The notes below the pieces were generated by a model that did no database searches, was not told where the DNA came from, and saw only the letters and a list, made by a program, of their open reading frames with translations. A program made the translations under genes and the position numbers. Source: Pseudomicrostroma phylloplanum (taxonomy: Eukaryota > Basidiomycota > Exobasidiomycetes > Microstromatales). From it: DNA of 64,000 nt. Of the stretch, positions 53,468 through 64,000 are shown piece by piece; position 1 is the stretch's first letter, and each line of letters opens with the position of its first letter. The stretch covers positions 62,001 through 126,000 of the forward strand of contig BCHS01000017.1 in assembly GCA_039545275.1 (NCBI GenBank), given 5' to 3'.

Positions 53468-55006
53468 ATGAGCGGAGGTGGATTCCGATTCCTCAACCTG
53501 GTCCGGCCTTTCATGTCGGTCCTGCCAGAGGTCACAGCTCCCGAGAGGAAGGGTGAGTACTACCACACGACAAGGACCATCTCCAGTACACGACCGCATA
53601 TAGGCCGCTGCTGACCATCACGTCCGCCGCCCCTCTTCCCACATCCCCTCACAGTACCATTCAACCAGCGCATGGCATGGACCGCAATCGTTCTCGCAAT
53701 CTTCCTCGTCTCCTCGCAGATCCCCCTCTACGGAATCATGTCCTCGGACTCCTCGGATCCCCTCTACTGGATGCGTGTTATTCTTGCCTCGAACAGGGGT
53801 ACGCTCATGGAGCTGGGTATCTCTCCCATCGTCACTTCGGGTATGATCATGCAGCTGCTCGCCGGAGCCAACCTCATCGAGGTAGACTTCAACCTCAAGG
53901 AGGACAGGGCCTTGTTCGGAGGAGCTCAGAAGCTCTTTGCTCTCATCATCTCCCTCGGTCAAGCCACTGTGTACGTCATGACGGGTCTGTACGGTCAGCC
54001 AAAGGACCTCGGAGCAGGTGTCTGTCTCCTCCTGGTACTGCAGCTCGTCGTTGCTGGTCTCATTGTTATCCTTCTGGACGAGCTGCTTCAGAAGGGCTAC
54101 GGTCTATCCTCTGGAATCTCCCTCTTCATTGCAACTAACATCTGCGAGTCAATCGTCTGGAAGGCCTTCTCGCCCACTACCATCAACACTGGCCGTGGAC
54201 CAGAGTTCGAGGGAGCTCTCGTTGCCCTCTTCCACCTGCTCTTCACCTGGAATGACAAGACCCGAGCTCTCAAGGAGGCTCTCTACCGTGACAGGCTGCC
54301 CAACGTCATGAACCTTGTCGCAACCCTGGCCATCTTCCTGCTCGTCATCTACCTGCAAGGCTTCCGAATTGAGATCCCCGTCAAGTCGAACCGATTCCGT
54401 GGTCAGCGCGGAACCTACCCTGTCAAGCTCTTCTACACTTCCAACATGCCCATCATGCTTGAGAGTGCCCTGACTTCCAACGTCTTCATTATCTCTCAGA
54501 TGCTGGCTTCTCGCTTCCCATCGAACCTCCTCGTCAAGATCTTCGGTGTGTGGGAGCCTCTCGAGGACTCTCCTCAACTGCATGCTGTCTCTGGTATCTC
54601 CTACTACATGTCGCCTCCTCACACCTGGAAGGAGGTCGCTCTGGACCCTATCCACACTGCCATCTACATAGCCTTTACCGTCTCCGTCTGCGCCATCTTC
54701 TCCAAGACCTGGATCGAGGTATCCGGCAGTGGACCAAGGGAGATTGCCAAGCAACTGAAGGACAATGGACTGGTCATGAGCGGCCACCGAGAGGGCTCCA
54801 TGTACAAGGAGCTCAAGAGGGTCGTTCCCTCAGCTGCCGCCATTGGTGGAGCATGCCTGGGACTGCTCAGTGTCGTTGCTGAGCTGACTGGATGCCTTTC
54901 CGGAGGAACCAGCATTCTGCTTGCCGTCACCACCATCTACTCCCTGCTCGAGAGCGCAGCGAAGGAGGGCATGCCTGGCATGAACATGGGCGACATGCTG
55001 GATTAA
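53468..55006 (+). CDS. SEC61: Protein translocon subunit Sec61 alpha
   Basis: Two exons: 53468-53552 and 53655-55006, with intron 53553-53654 (AAGG|GTGAGT ... CACAG), giving 478 aa. It forms the pore of the ER Sec61 translocon, with ten membrane helices. Clear landmarks are the N-terminal amphipathic helix [20 protein letters not shown], then [20 protein letters not shown] and the plug region [40 protein letters not shown] and [20 protein letters not shown] follow. Later come the cytosolic loops [20 protein letters not shown] and [18 protein letters not shown], and a C-terminus ending INMGD-like (MNMGDMLD). Codon use is strongly biased to C-ending codons, as in RPS0. Length is typical for the family. 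Confidence 0.98.
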
Positions 55007-56342
55007 GGAAGCCAGCATCAGGGTCGGAGCAGCAAAACTCCGGATGGGCAGTGGGAGGACTGCCAGTGGACGGCAATGGCGGAATGGCATGGAGGTGTGG
55101 GCAATACCTACGAAGCGGACTGTATGCGCTGGGAGCAGCGGGCTCATCAGGGTCAGGAGCGGAAGAGTAGGATTGAAGATGGCGATGAAGCAGTGAGCGG
55201 TCCAGGAAGCGGATCGGCCGCTTGGCTGTACAGCAAAAGCATCGATGCCAGCTCGGAAAGGGGGATGGATGTGAATCATCCACGTCCTGCTGCCCAAGTT
55301 GACGTTTACCAGATTTAATCGCATTAGCATCAAACCCTCGTGCAGTAGTGGATCTGTTTCCTTGATACGACTCGAAGCTGATCTGCGCCGATCAGACAGT
55401 GGAGTCAAAGAGGTTCTGAAGCCCACCCTTGCTCCGTAAGCGCTCTCGCCTGCCTACGCTGGACGTGATGCTGCTCGGGTCTCTAGCTAGATACAGTGCA
55501 CCATCTGGAGATAAGGCCCAAGCCATAGCCGGACATAAGTGGAGGCGGTATCATCATATCTCACAATGGCTTTCAATGTGCATCGAGCGGATACGTCGTG
55601 GAAACAACGAGCAGAGAGAGGACAAGAGTGTGTGTACGTGCGTGAGTGTGTGTGTCCCTCTCTCCTGGGCGTGTGTAAGCCGCTTTGCGGGGTGCAGCGG
55701 ATCAACGAACGTGCTTCCGCCATTCGCAGGCGTATGGCGTCAAGAAGCCACTGAGCCTTGGCATCTGCTGCGCCACCCCATCCCACTTCGAGTCGAACAG
55801 AGTCAGTTTTGTTGCAAACTGAGAGGCGCCGGCCTTCCCACGTTGTAGATAACGCCCCTGGGCGGTGGTGAGGATGAGGCTTCGGCCGTAAGATTGGAAA
55901 GCAGCCTCTTTCCAGCTCGGACTAGATTTCCAACTCCGGCCTAAGCTTACGGTCTACCCGATTTTCAGATGAGATGCTCGCTTGCACTGTACCGTCGGAC
56001 GCAGGCAAGCGAGTTGCTCAGCTTGCTGCTAATTACCGTTTCATCTCTCGGTTCTCCCTCATGACTGAGCAATCCAGAAGCGCACTTTCTTACATCCGAG
56101 ATCGAGATTATTCTTGGTAGTGACTCGACGGATATGCGTAGAGTGACTAGTATATCCGTTCCATTGGCCTGAGATGACTGGTCGAGCAGAGAGGTACAAG
56201 TACTGACGATTTTCGCAGCAAAGAGCAAGATGTCAGCACTCTTCCCTCACTCCACTGCCCTACTCTGATCAGTAGCTGTTGCTCATACCAGTCCAGTCTG
56301 CGTCTCTTCGTCGATTGCTCATCGTTCCTAGACTCATCCAAT
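55007..56342. other. Intergenic region SEC61 - MFS gene
   Basis: 1.34 kb. It contains GTGTGTGTACGTGCGTGAGTGTGTGTG (55627-55653) and an imperfect inverted repeat whose arms include CCGTAAG (55885-55891) and CTTACGG (55945-55951). No gene seen. Confidence 0.45.
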
Positions 56343-58178
56343 ATGTCGTTCTTTCTAGACNCCCCCGCCGGTCGCTTCATCAACACCATCTCCGGTGGGA
56401 AGCTGCTACAGAAGCCGGAGCAAAAATCTGACTTTATCGTTCCCGACTCCCTGGCGCGTCAGATTCGTGGCGACGAGAAGAAGACAAGTACAACCCCTAA
56501 GGCCGTACCGGAAAAAAGTACGGTCCCTAAGCCCGAGTGCAGCGGACAGACCACTCCTGGGAGCACTGTTTGTGAACATGGAGTCGACGTAGAGAAGAAA
56601 GCGGAAGCAGCCGAAGCATATAGAGGCCCAGAGGTACAAGCCGACCTCAACACGACATCGATTGAGCAAGGCGACGCCGTTCTCACCGCTCACCAGCAAG
56701 CAGGAGCAGAGAAGCTGCTCAACGTCGACACAGAGGAGCAAGCGCAAGTCATCCTCGTCTCGTGGTATGGCGAAGATGATCCCGAGAATCCTTACAACTT
56801 CAGCTTCTCTCGCAAGGTCCTTGTCACCCTCTGCATCTGCGTTCTCACTTTCTCCGTCTACGGAGGAAGCTCTATTGTGACGCCAGGTATCCCAGGTGTC
56901 ATGGCAGAATTTGACGTTGGACTCACCAAAGGGACTTTGCTGCTCTCCGTCTTCGTTATGGGCTATGCGATCGGTCCCCTCTTCCTCGGCCCACCCAGTG
57001 ATATGCCAACAATCGGACGATCGATCCCTTACTGGGTCTCCATGCTCTGCCTCATCCTCTTCAACGTCGGTGCAGCACAGGCTCAGTCCTATGGCACCCT
57101 AGTCGCTATGCGTCTACTGTCGGGCATTGCAGGATCGCCGGCCTTGGCAACGGGAGGAGCGACTCTAGGCGACGTCTGGAAGGATCTAGCTCTACCGAAA
57201 GCCATCTCCATCTGGGCAATGGGTGCAGTCTGCGGGCCAGTCCTGGCACCAGTCATCGCAGGCTGGGCAGCACAGAACGTCTCCTGGCGACTTCCCCTCT
57301 GGCTGTTCGTAGCGATGAGCGGCATCGGCTTCTTGGTCACCGTCTTTTTGCTGCCAGAGACACTAGGCGCCAACATCCTCTACAAGCGAGCTGTTCGCCT
57401 GCGCAAGCTGACCGGAGATCAAAGACTGCGAAGTCAAGGAGAGCTGGACCAGGCAGCCACTACGACGATTGCCTTTCTCTCAAAGAGCTTCTACGAGCCC
57501 ATTCGCATCAGTCTTGAGCCAATCGTACTCAACTCTAGTGTACTTCTTGGACTCGTCTACGCAATCTTCTATTGTGCCTTTGAGTCCATCCCTATCATCT
57601 ATTCGGTGCAGCATGGCTTCAACACTGGGGAGACGACCCTCGTCTTCTTGGCACTTGGCGTCTTTGGTGTGCTCGCCCTCCTCGTCTACTTGGCGTACCT
57701 CACCTATTGGTTTGACCCTCGCTTCATCCGCAAGGCCCAGAAGGGGATCATCGATCCCGAGGACCGCATCATTCTCGCCTTGATCAGCGCCCCTCTCGTC
57801 CTGCTATCTCTTCTCTGGACGGGATGGACCGCCAAGCCCAACATATCGTACTGGTCCCCTCTTATCGCGCAGGGCATCTACGTGATTCCCGTCTTCTACT
57901 TGTTCCAAGCAGTGCTCACCTACCTTGCATTCACATACGCAGAGCATGCACAGGCCGTCTTTGCCGCCAACGCCCTGATCCGATCACTCATCGCCTCCGC
58001 CTTCCCTCTCTTTGCCCACGCCCTCTTCACCAACATTGGGCTCGGTAAAGGATACACAATCCTGGCTGGATGCTCACTGGCGTTGCTGCTGCCGTTGTGG
58101 GGATTGTACAAGTATGGCTATTGGCTACGACGCCATTCTCGCTATGCCCACAACTACTCTGCTCCAACCTCGTCATAG
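56343..58178 (+). CDS. MFS transporter, DHA1 family (polyamine/drug:H+ antiporter type)
   Basis: Intronless, 611 aa. A ~140-residue charged cytosolic N-terminus leads to the DHA1 entry motif WYGEDDPENPYNFSFSRK and twelve predicted helices. Characteristic segments are VYGGSSIVTPGIPGVMAEF, VFVMGYAIGPLFLGPPSD (degenerate motif A, with SDMPTIGRS where G-x-x-SD-x-x-GRR is usual), MRLLSGIAGSPALATGGATL (motif C-like region), GDVWKDLALPKAISIWAMGA, GPVLAPVIAGWAAQNVSWRL and LLPETLGANILYKRA. This pattern fits Tpo1/Flr1-type fungal plasma-membrane exporters. Substrate cannot be told. An ambiguous base (56361) in codon 7 leaves one residue unknown but does not disturb the frame. Confidence 0.93.
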   Translation: MSFFLDXPAGRFINTISGGKLLQKPEQKSDFIVPDSLARQIRGDEKKTSTTPKAVPEKSTVPKPECSGQTTPGSTVCEHGVDVEKKAEAAEAYRGPEVQADLNTTSIEQGDAVLTAHQQAGAEKLLNVDTEEQAQVILVSWYGEDDPENPYNFSFSRKVLVTLCICVLTFSVYGGSSIVTPGIPGVMAEFDVGLTKGTLLLSVFVMGYAIGPLFLGPPSDMPTIGRSIPYWVSMLCLILFNVGAAQAQSYGTLVAMRLLSGIAGSPALATGGATLGDVWKDLALPKAISIWAMGAVCGPVLAPVIAGWAAQNVSWRLPLWLFVAMSGIGFLVTVFLLPETLGANILYKRAVRLRKLTGDQRLRSQGELDQAATTTIAFLSKSFYEPIRISLEPIVLNSSVLLGLVYAIFYCAFESIPIIYSVQHGFNTGETTLVFLALGVFGVLALLVYLAYLTYWFDPRFIRKAQKGIIDPEDRIILALISAPLVLLSLLWTGWTAKPNISYWSPLIAQGIYVIPVFYLFQAVLTYLAFTYAEHAQAVFAANALIRSLIASAFPLFAHALFTNIGLGKGYTILAGCSLALLLPLWGLYKYGYWLRRHSRYAHNYSAPTSS

Positions 58179-58950
58179 AAAGACCGCAGAAAACCCTAGA
58201 GTTCTGTCCTGTACTTTGCCACCACCTCCTATGTACTTCGTATCTTCGTAGTGTATTACAGATTCGTCTGCACTGTATTACCCGTCTTCTCCAACGTCTC
58301 CATGTACGCCTTTCTAGACCGCTCTAGGAAAGATATCAAAAGACCTCAGCTTTCGGGGGGAAACACTTGTCCCATCGTGCCATCTTTTGCTATGCATGTG
58401 TAACCTTGTGGTTGCCACTCCACCATCCATTACTTACATGTCGACGGAAGCTCGGTCAGTCTCGGCCAGGCCTCCTTCTGCACAACTTATTCGTAGGCTG
58501 ATCAGCCCCACTCATTCAGTGCTGCGACAGCCACAATAGAGGGAACCATGACTCCCAAAGGTAAGGTGACTCTGACTCAAAGCCCGAAGGATGCAATGGT
58601 AGAGGCGCCCCGGCCGGTCTGCCAGACTAGTCTACGAGGTGCCTCTGTGCCTTCCGGCTCACGTGGCGCGCGCCTTTCCGATTTTTGATCCGCCCGCTAC
58701 TGCACTTCTTCCTCGGCTGTCTCCCCTGATCGACTTGGTCACATCCTGTCCATCTACCACGCCTTGTGCTATATTCCACTATCTCTCCTTTCTCCCCACT
58801 CCCATCGTCACGACGTCTACGCTAGGCGCCTCGGCGAACGCACGTCTGCTCACATCCTTCACTCTTCGAGCAGTGCGAAGTACAGCCTTCCGTTACCCCG
58901 CTCCTACCCCCTTCCTTTCCTCGAGCAGCAGAAACCTGCATTCTACCGTC
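58179..58950. promoter_or_regulatory. Intergenic region MFS - LeuRS, with an in-frame leader on LeuRS
   Basis: 772 bp. The last ~310 bp before the LeuRS ATG stays open in the LeuRS frame but lacks an ATG, and its translation is Arg/Ser/Ala-rich. A run of 12 C/T bases near 58780-58802 is promoter- or leader-like. Confidence 0.45.
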
Positions 58951-61900
58951 ATGGCGCCAAAAGAGGCTGCCGGCTCGGCCGCTGCAGCTCCCACGGGCGC
59001 AAAGGGAGGCGCCGTTGATGCCAATGGTGGCCCCATCCAGCTGGAGAACGTGAGTATAGGTCCCGCTGGGGAGCCGTGTCTGGAGGGCTCAGGCTGAAGG
59101 CTCCTTCTCTCCTCTTCTCCTGGCGCATGCTTCTGATAGACGGCCAAGAGAGACTATCTCACCGACCTGGAGAAGAAGTACCAGCAGTTCTGGGCCGAGT
59201 CCAAGTTCTTCGAAGTCGATTCTCCCATGCAGAGCGGCGAGCCAGGTCTGGAGAACATGACTCCCGAGGAGATCCGTGAGAAGTACCCAAAGTGGTTCGG
59301 TACCTTCCCATATGCCTACATGAATGGATCTCTCCACTTGGGTCATGCCTTTTCGCTTTCCAAGGTCGAGTTCGCAGTCGGATATGAGAGGATGAAGGGC
59401 CGCCGAGCTCTCTTCCCTTGGGCCTTCCACTGCACTGGTATGCCAATCAAGTCCGCTTCCGACAAGCTCATCAATGAGATTGAGAAGTTCGGACCCACCT
59501 TTGACAAATACCAGGACGAGGAGGAAGCAGAGGCCAAGCTGCAACCAGATGCGGCACTTGACACCTCTTCCTTGACCCAGTCAAACGTGGCCAAAGCTCC
59601 CAAGGCCAAGATCCTTGCCAAGACCGGAGGCGTCAAGTATCAGTTCCAGATTCTGGAGAACATGGGTGTCCCCCGAGAGGAGATCAGCCAGTTCGCCGAC
59701 CCAGTACACTGGCTGAGGTACTTCCCTCCCATTGCCAAGGCTGACACAGCTCTGCTGGGAGCCCGTCTGGACTGGCGAAGAGCTTTCCTTACCACCGACA
59801 TCAACCCCTACTATGACTCGTTTGTGAGATGGCAGATGAACCTTCTGCGAGCCCAGCAGCGGGTCGCCTTTGGTGAGAGGTACACCATCTACTCGCCCAA
59901 GGACGGCCAGCCCTGCATGGACCACGACCGATCTAGCGGAGAGGCCTTGGGCCCTCAGGAGTACACTGCGTTGAAGATGGAGGTCAGCCAGTGGGGCGAG
60001 CGAGCGGGGGACATTGCCTCCAAGGTCGCAGGAAAGAAGGTCTTCTTCATCGCTGCCACCCTTCGTCCCGAGACGATGTACGGTCAGACCAACTGCTTCG
60101 TTGGCCCCTCGATAGAGTACGGTCTCTTCGAGATCAACGACAGCGAAGTCTACCTTTGCACAGAGCGGGCTGCTAGGAATATGGCTTTCCAGGGGATCAC
60201 CAAAGAGAGGGGTCAGGTGTCAAAGATTGTGTCTATCAAGGGAGAGGAGCTGCTCGGTACCAAGATCAAGGCACCCAACGGAGTCCATCCGGAGGTGTAC
60301 ATCCTGCCAATGCAGTCTGTCCTGGCAACCAAGGGTACTGGAGTCGTCACTTCGGTCCCATCTGACTCGCCAGATGACTACATCAACCTCATGGAGCTCC
60401 GCAAGAAGGCTGCCTACTACAAGATCGAGCCTGAGTGGGCCTCTCTGGAACCCTTCCCCGTTCTGTCAACTCCCTCGTACGGTGATATGACTGCAGAATT
60501 CCTGGTGAAGAAGCTGCGCATCCAGAGCCCGAAGGACGTCGTTCCGCTTGCAGAGGCAAAGGAGCTGTCATACAAGGAAGGATTCTACTCGGGAACCATG
60601 GTCTTCGGACCGTACAAGGGCCAGAGTGTCCAGGACGCCAAGCCGAAAGTGCGGGACCAGATGATTGCAGAAGGAATGGCCTTCGCCTATGCTGAGCCGG
60701 AGGGTCAGATTATATCGCGTAGCAACGACGAGTGTGTCGTGGCCTTGATTGACCAGTGGTACATCGACTACGGAGAGGAGAGCTGGAAGCAGATCGCCAA
60801 GAAGCTCGTAGACCGAATGAACCTCTTCCAGCCCGAGACCAGGAAAGCATTCGAGGGTGTTCTTGACTGGCTGCATCAATGGGCATGTGCTCGTTCATAC
60901 GGCCTCGGATCGAAGCTGCCTTGGGACACCCAGTTCCTCGTAGAGTCGCTTTCCGACAGCACCATCTACATGAGCTACTACACCATCGCTCATCTGCTCC
61001 AAGGAGGCGTGGAAGACGGAAGCATCGTCGGACCCCTCGGCATCAAGGCAGAGGAGCTGACGGATGACGTGTGGTCGTACATCCTGCAGGACGCCGCCCT
61101 TCCCACCTCTTCTAGCATCGACCCGGCCAAGCTCGAGACACTGCGTCGCGAGTTCCGCTACTTCTACCCCTTCGACCTGCGTTCGTCAGGCAAGGATCTG
61201 ATCCCGAACCACTTGACGTTCTGCATCTACAACCACGCTTCCATCTTCCCCGAGGAGCACTGGCCAAAGGCAATCCGTGTCAATGGACACTTGATGCTGA
61301 ACGGAAAGAAGATGAGCAAGTCCACTGGTAACTCGCTCACTCTGCGCCAGTCAGTGCAGAAATTCGGAGCGGATGCCACACGTCTGTCCCTGGCTGATGC
61401 TGGAGACTCGATTGAGGATGCGAATTTCGAGGAGAAGACGGCGAACGCGAATATCCTGCGATTGCACACGCTGCTCCTGTGGTGTGACGAGGTCCTGTCC
61501 AAGGAGAACATCTCCAAGCTGCGGACAGGCTCGCGCGAGTCATACACCTTCTGGGACCGAGTCTTTGAGAACGATGTGAACGGTCTGATTCAGCAGACTG
61601 AGTCTCTATACGAAAAGGCCCTATACAAAGACGTGTGCAAGTTTGGTTTCTACGAGATGCAATCGGCTCGTGACCTGTACCGAGATGCGACGGTGGAACA
61701 AGGCATGCACGTGGATCTGGTCAAGCTCTGGATCCGAACTCAGGCGCTCCTTATCGCTCCCATCGCCCCGCACTTCTCCGAGCACATCTACCGCCAGACC
61801 CTCGGCGAGAGCGGATCGGTGCAGACCGCCCTGTTCCCCAAGCCCTCCGCCCCCGTCTCAAAGGCAATCAGCGACTCAGCGCAGTATGTCCGTGGACTGG

Positions 61901-62415
61901 TCAAGACGGTCCGAGACGCCGAGCTTTCGATTGTCAAGAAGAAGTCCAAGGGCAAGGACGTTCGAGCGTACGACGAGCGTGCTCCAAAAGCCGTGCGTAT
62001 CTTCATCGCCAAATCCTTCCCCGCGATTCAGGACTCGTGCGTCGCGGCGATCAAGAACAACTACAATGCCAGCACGGGCGAGGTGAACGACGTGAAGGTG
62101 AGGGAGGAGCTAGGTGCACAGGGTCTGCTCAAGGACAAGCGCGCCATGCCCTTTGTCATTGGCTTCAAGAAGCGCCTCGCCGAATTTGGCCCCGAATCCT
62201 TTAACCGTATCCTACCCTTTTCGGAGGAAGAGGCGCTCAAGGACGCAGAGAGCTACCTCAAGCGCACGCTGGGATTCTCGGCCCTGCATGTTGACTCGGC
62301 AGAGGAGGCACTGAAGAAGCAGGAGGAACTTGTTGGCAAGGACGGGTTTGAGCTTAGGCAGGTGGAGCTCGCTGAGCCTGGTAGCCCTGGGTTCGCCTTT
62401 TGGAACACGCAGTGA
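58951..62415 (+). CDS. CDC60: Cytosolic leucyl-tRNA synthetase
   Basis: Two exons: 58951-59049 and 59140-62415, with intron 59050-59139 (AAC|GTGAGT ... TGATAG), phase 0, giving 1,124 aa. It is a class Ia synthetase charging tRNA-Leu, of archaeal/eukaryotic-cytosolic type. Residues TAKRDYLTDLEKKYQQFW precede PYAYMNGSLHLGHAFS with the HIGH-type signature HLGH at ~98-101. The CP1 editing region contains AATLRPETMYGQTNCFVG and GTGVVTSVPSDSPDDYIN, the latter with the threonine-rich/Asp editing motif of cytosolic LeuRS. The second class I signature is LNGKKMSKSTGNSL at ~752-765. The C-terminal extension matches fungal Cdc60 length. Codon use is biased. The gene runs convergently into GSH2. Confidence 0.97.
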
Positions 62416-62766
62416 GGAGGAGCAGTGCGAAAGACAAGGTGAAGGTGATGGGTACAGTGCGTAGGGGCCGGGCCAGGGAGAGGAGAAGGCTTGCCTTGTG
62501 TGACGTGATGTGGAGAATGTAGAGGTCGAGATCAATGCGAAGACCCTTCTTCTGCCGTGATGCATGTTCAGTCTGCGTGAACGTGTGCGACTGGTAAGTC
62601 GAACAGTCTGGCATGATTCGCTTTGATCAACAGCATGACAAGGCTCATACACGCTACAGAGGAAGTTGTTATTACACAAGGAAGAGTATCTATATATTGT
62701 GTTATCGAATATCTACAAAGACCACCCTCTCAGAAAAGAAAGGCGTGACAGCATGCAAATGACCCT
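62416..62766. other. Convergent intergenic region LeuRS - GSH2
   Basis: 351 bp. AT-rich TATCTATATATTGTGTTATCG at 62688-62708 may belong to 3'-end formation for either gene. No gene seen. Confidence 0.5.
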
Positions 62767-64000
62767 CTAGACCAGCACAAGACTGTCCAGCACACTGAAC
62801 CCCACGGCCACACCACCTTCATCGCTCTCCCTTCCCTTTGTCCTCAAAAGGTAAGCCGCCTCGACGCCTGTCTTCTCCAAAGGCGCAGAAGTCTCAGCGG
62901 CCGTCGCAGGGCTCGGCAGACTCCAGTAGCTCTTCTCATCTAGCGCGCCTGCTCCTGCCCCACTCGTGCTGCGGAAGAGGGTCACGCCGTAGATTCCCAG
63001 CTCGGAGACTACGTCGGGGGAGAGGCGACACTCGGCTGGCTGTAGACCTTCTGCATGGCGCGTGTGCTGCTCCTGCGCCTGTCCAGTGGTGCCCGAGTCC
63101 GCCGCAGCGCCAGTGGCACCGGCGACGGGCGGTCTGATGAGATAGTTACCCAGCCCCTGCGGTGGGAGGATGAGCTCCATGAGGATGTACCCTTCGCGCT
63201 CTTTAGGTGTGCCTTGTGGACGCTTCGCATCACGCTCCTCCATGGCGGCCAGGGCGCGCGGGATCTCCTCGCGGTAGATGTTGTTCCCACCACCCTCGCG
63301 CTGCGGCTTCATCACGAATCGCTCTGGCTCTTCTCGGGCTAGCTTCTGCCCTTGCTCGCCCAGAGCGGAAGAGTCGAGGGGGTAGAGCTCGGCCCAGGTC
63401 TGGCGTAGAGATTGGAGTGCCTGGGCCGGGTAGCGCTCGGAGAGGAAGTGCTCTAGCACACCTTCCTCGGCGAGGACTTGTTGCACCTTTTTGGCTCCTG
63501 CGAGCTGCAGGGCCACCGTGGGACACTTGATTGCCGTGGTGCTTTCCAGACGGAAGCGTAGATCCCAGTGCTCGGAAGTGGTATAATCGGTAGGGGTATA
63601 TCCGGATCGGTAGTAGACTACAGAGACTTCTGTAGGGGTGGTGCTCGTCTCAGACGATAGGTGTAGCGCTCCTGACGAAGACTTTCGAGACGCAGAGGAG
63701 ATGAGGGAGCTGAAGGTGCGACGCGTTGAGCGAATCCCGTGCCTCTCGAGTAGCTCGAACTCCAGCCACCTCTGATCGAAGGCGTTCCTCTCCTTTTCTT
63801 GCACGACGAAAAGAACTCTAGGCGTGTCTTCTTTCTTGCCTTTCCATCCGGACTCGGTCAGGTAGGCCTTGTGAGCTTGGGCCAGCCCATCGCTCAGCAA
63901 GGTCAAAGCAGTGTTCTTGGGGAGATTCTCCGGCTGAAGGTGCTCAGATGCCGACGAGTAGTAGTCGGTCTGCACGAGCAACGACCGGTGCAGGTCTGAA
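62767..64000 (-). CDS. GSH2: Glutathione synthetase, eukaryotic type (5' part outside window)
   Basis: The frame is open from the right window edge to the stop at 62767, giving ~411 C-terminal residues. It catalyses ATP-dependent ligation of glycine to gamma-glutamylcysteine, the last step of glutathione synthesis. Seen in order: FVVQEKERNAFDQRWLEFEL, VVYYRSGYTPTDY, IKCPTVALQLAGAKKVQQVL, the ATP-grasp glycine loop FVMKPQREGGGNNIYREEIP, YILMELILPP, VSELGIYGVTLF, YLLRTKGRESDEGGVAVGFS and a VLDS ending. These match the human/yeast enzyme region by region. A Gly/Ala/Gln-rich insertion (AGATGAAADSGTTGQAQEQ) replaces a short loop before SELGIYG. The N-terminal dimerisation/substrate region lies beyond 64000; the first in-frame codon seen as a start in the window is TTG, so no start is annotated. 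Confidence 0.95.
   Translation of the reverse strand, partial: SDLHRSLLVQTDYYSSASEHLQPENLPKNTALTLLSDGLAQAHKAYLTESGWKGKKEDTPRVLFVVQEKERNAFDQRWLEFELLERHGIRSTRRTFSSLISSASRKSSSGALHLSSETSTTPTEVSVVYYRSGYTPTDYTTSEHWDLRFRLESTTAIKCPTVALQLAGAKKVQQVLAEEGVLEHFLSERYPAQALQSLRQTWAELYPLDSSALGEQGQKLAREEPERFVMKPQREGGGNNIYREEIPRALAAMEERDAKRPQGTPKEREGYILMELILPPQGLGNYLIRPPVAGATGAAADSGTTGQAQEQHTRHAEGLQPAECRLSPDVVSELGIYGVTLFRSTSGAGAGALDEKSYWSLPSPATAAETSAPLEKTGVEAAYLLRTKGRESDEGGVAVGFSVLDSLVLV

Noticed and set aside
55884..55952. Inverted repeat considered as transposon end
   Set aside because: Arms match over only about 7 bp plus a second short block; no transposase or target-site duplication is present.

Overview
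The window is nuclear DNA from a basidiomycete fungus. It is GC-rich and gene-dense. Introns are short (mostly 70-110 nt) with GTGAGT-type donors and pyrimidine-rich acceptors. The coding content is eukaryotic housekeeping: Sec61, cytosolic LeuRS, Nsa2, uS2/RPS0, glutamine synthetase, Orm, MZT1 and PP4R3/Psy2. Several long genes have no intron at all, and proteins carry long Ser/Ala/Pro/Gly-rich low-complexity stretches. This style fits Ustilaginomycotina better than intron-rich Agaricomycetes or red yeasts, but that placement is an inference from gene style, not from a comparison.

Layout. 0-8 kb: the 3' end of a coiled-coil gene, a SANT/Myb-like gene (-), a signal-peptide membrane protein (-), an aldo-keto reductase (+) and the sphingolipid regulator Orm (-). 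8-14.5 kb: mitochondrial carrier Yhm2 (+) and a very large HSF-type transcription factor (-). 14.4-19.2 kb: a gene-poor stretch with one broken-looking membrane-protein-like fragment. 19-31 kb: a 1,399-aa low-complexity nuclear-type protein, RPS0, the folate-synthesis protein FOL1, ATP synthase subunit f (-) and MZT1 (+). 31-43 kb: glutamine synthetase (-), PSY2 (+) and an AIFM2/FSP1-like oxidoreductase (-). 43-53 kb: a 7-TM MHYT sensor protein (-), a Dpb3/CHRAC-type histone-fold protein (-), a basidiomycete-type nuclear protein of unknown function (-) and NSA2 (-). 53-64 kb: SEC61 (+), a DHA1-type MFS transporter (+), cytosolic LeuRS (+) and the 3' part of glutathione synthetase (-, cut by the window edge).

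No operon logic applies. The genes are independently transcribed housekeeping and regulatory genes, often in divergent pairs sharing one promoter region (ORM/YHM2, ATP17/MZT1, GLN1/PSY2, NSA2/SEC61). I rebuilt exon structures by hand from splice signals plus reading-phase continuity and conserved protein motifs. Almost all give clean open frames, including micro-exons of 23-39 nt in glutamine synthetase and a 26-nt last exon in ATP17. I found no mobile element, CRISPR array, rRNA or tRNA, and no convincing novel multi-gene system. The best leads are gene-level oddities: low-complexity insertions inside enzyme folds, an in-frame non-AUG presequence-like extension on LeuRS, a stop-free 81-nt intron in PSY2, an MHYT protein with a large uncharacterised C-terminus, and two proteins I could not assign to a family.
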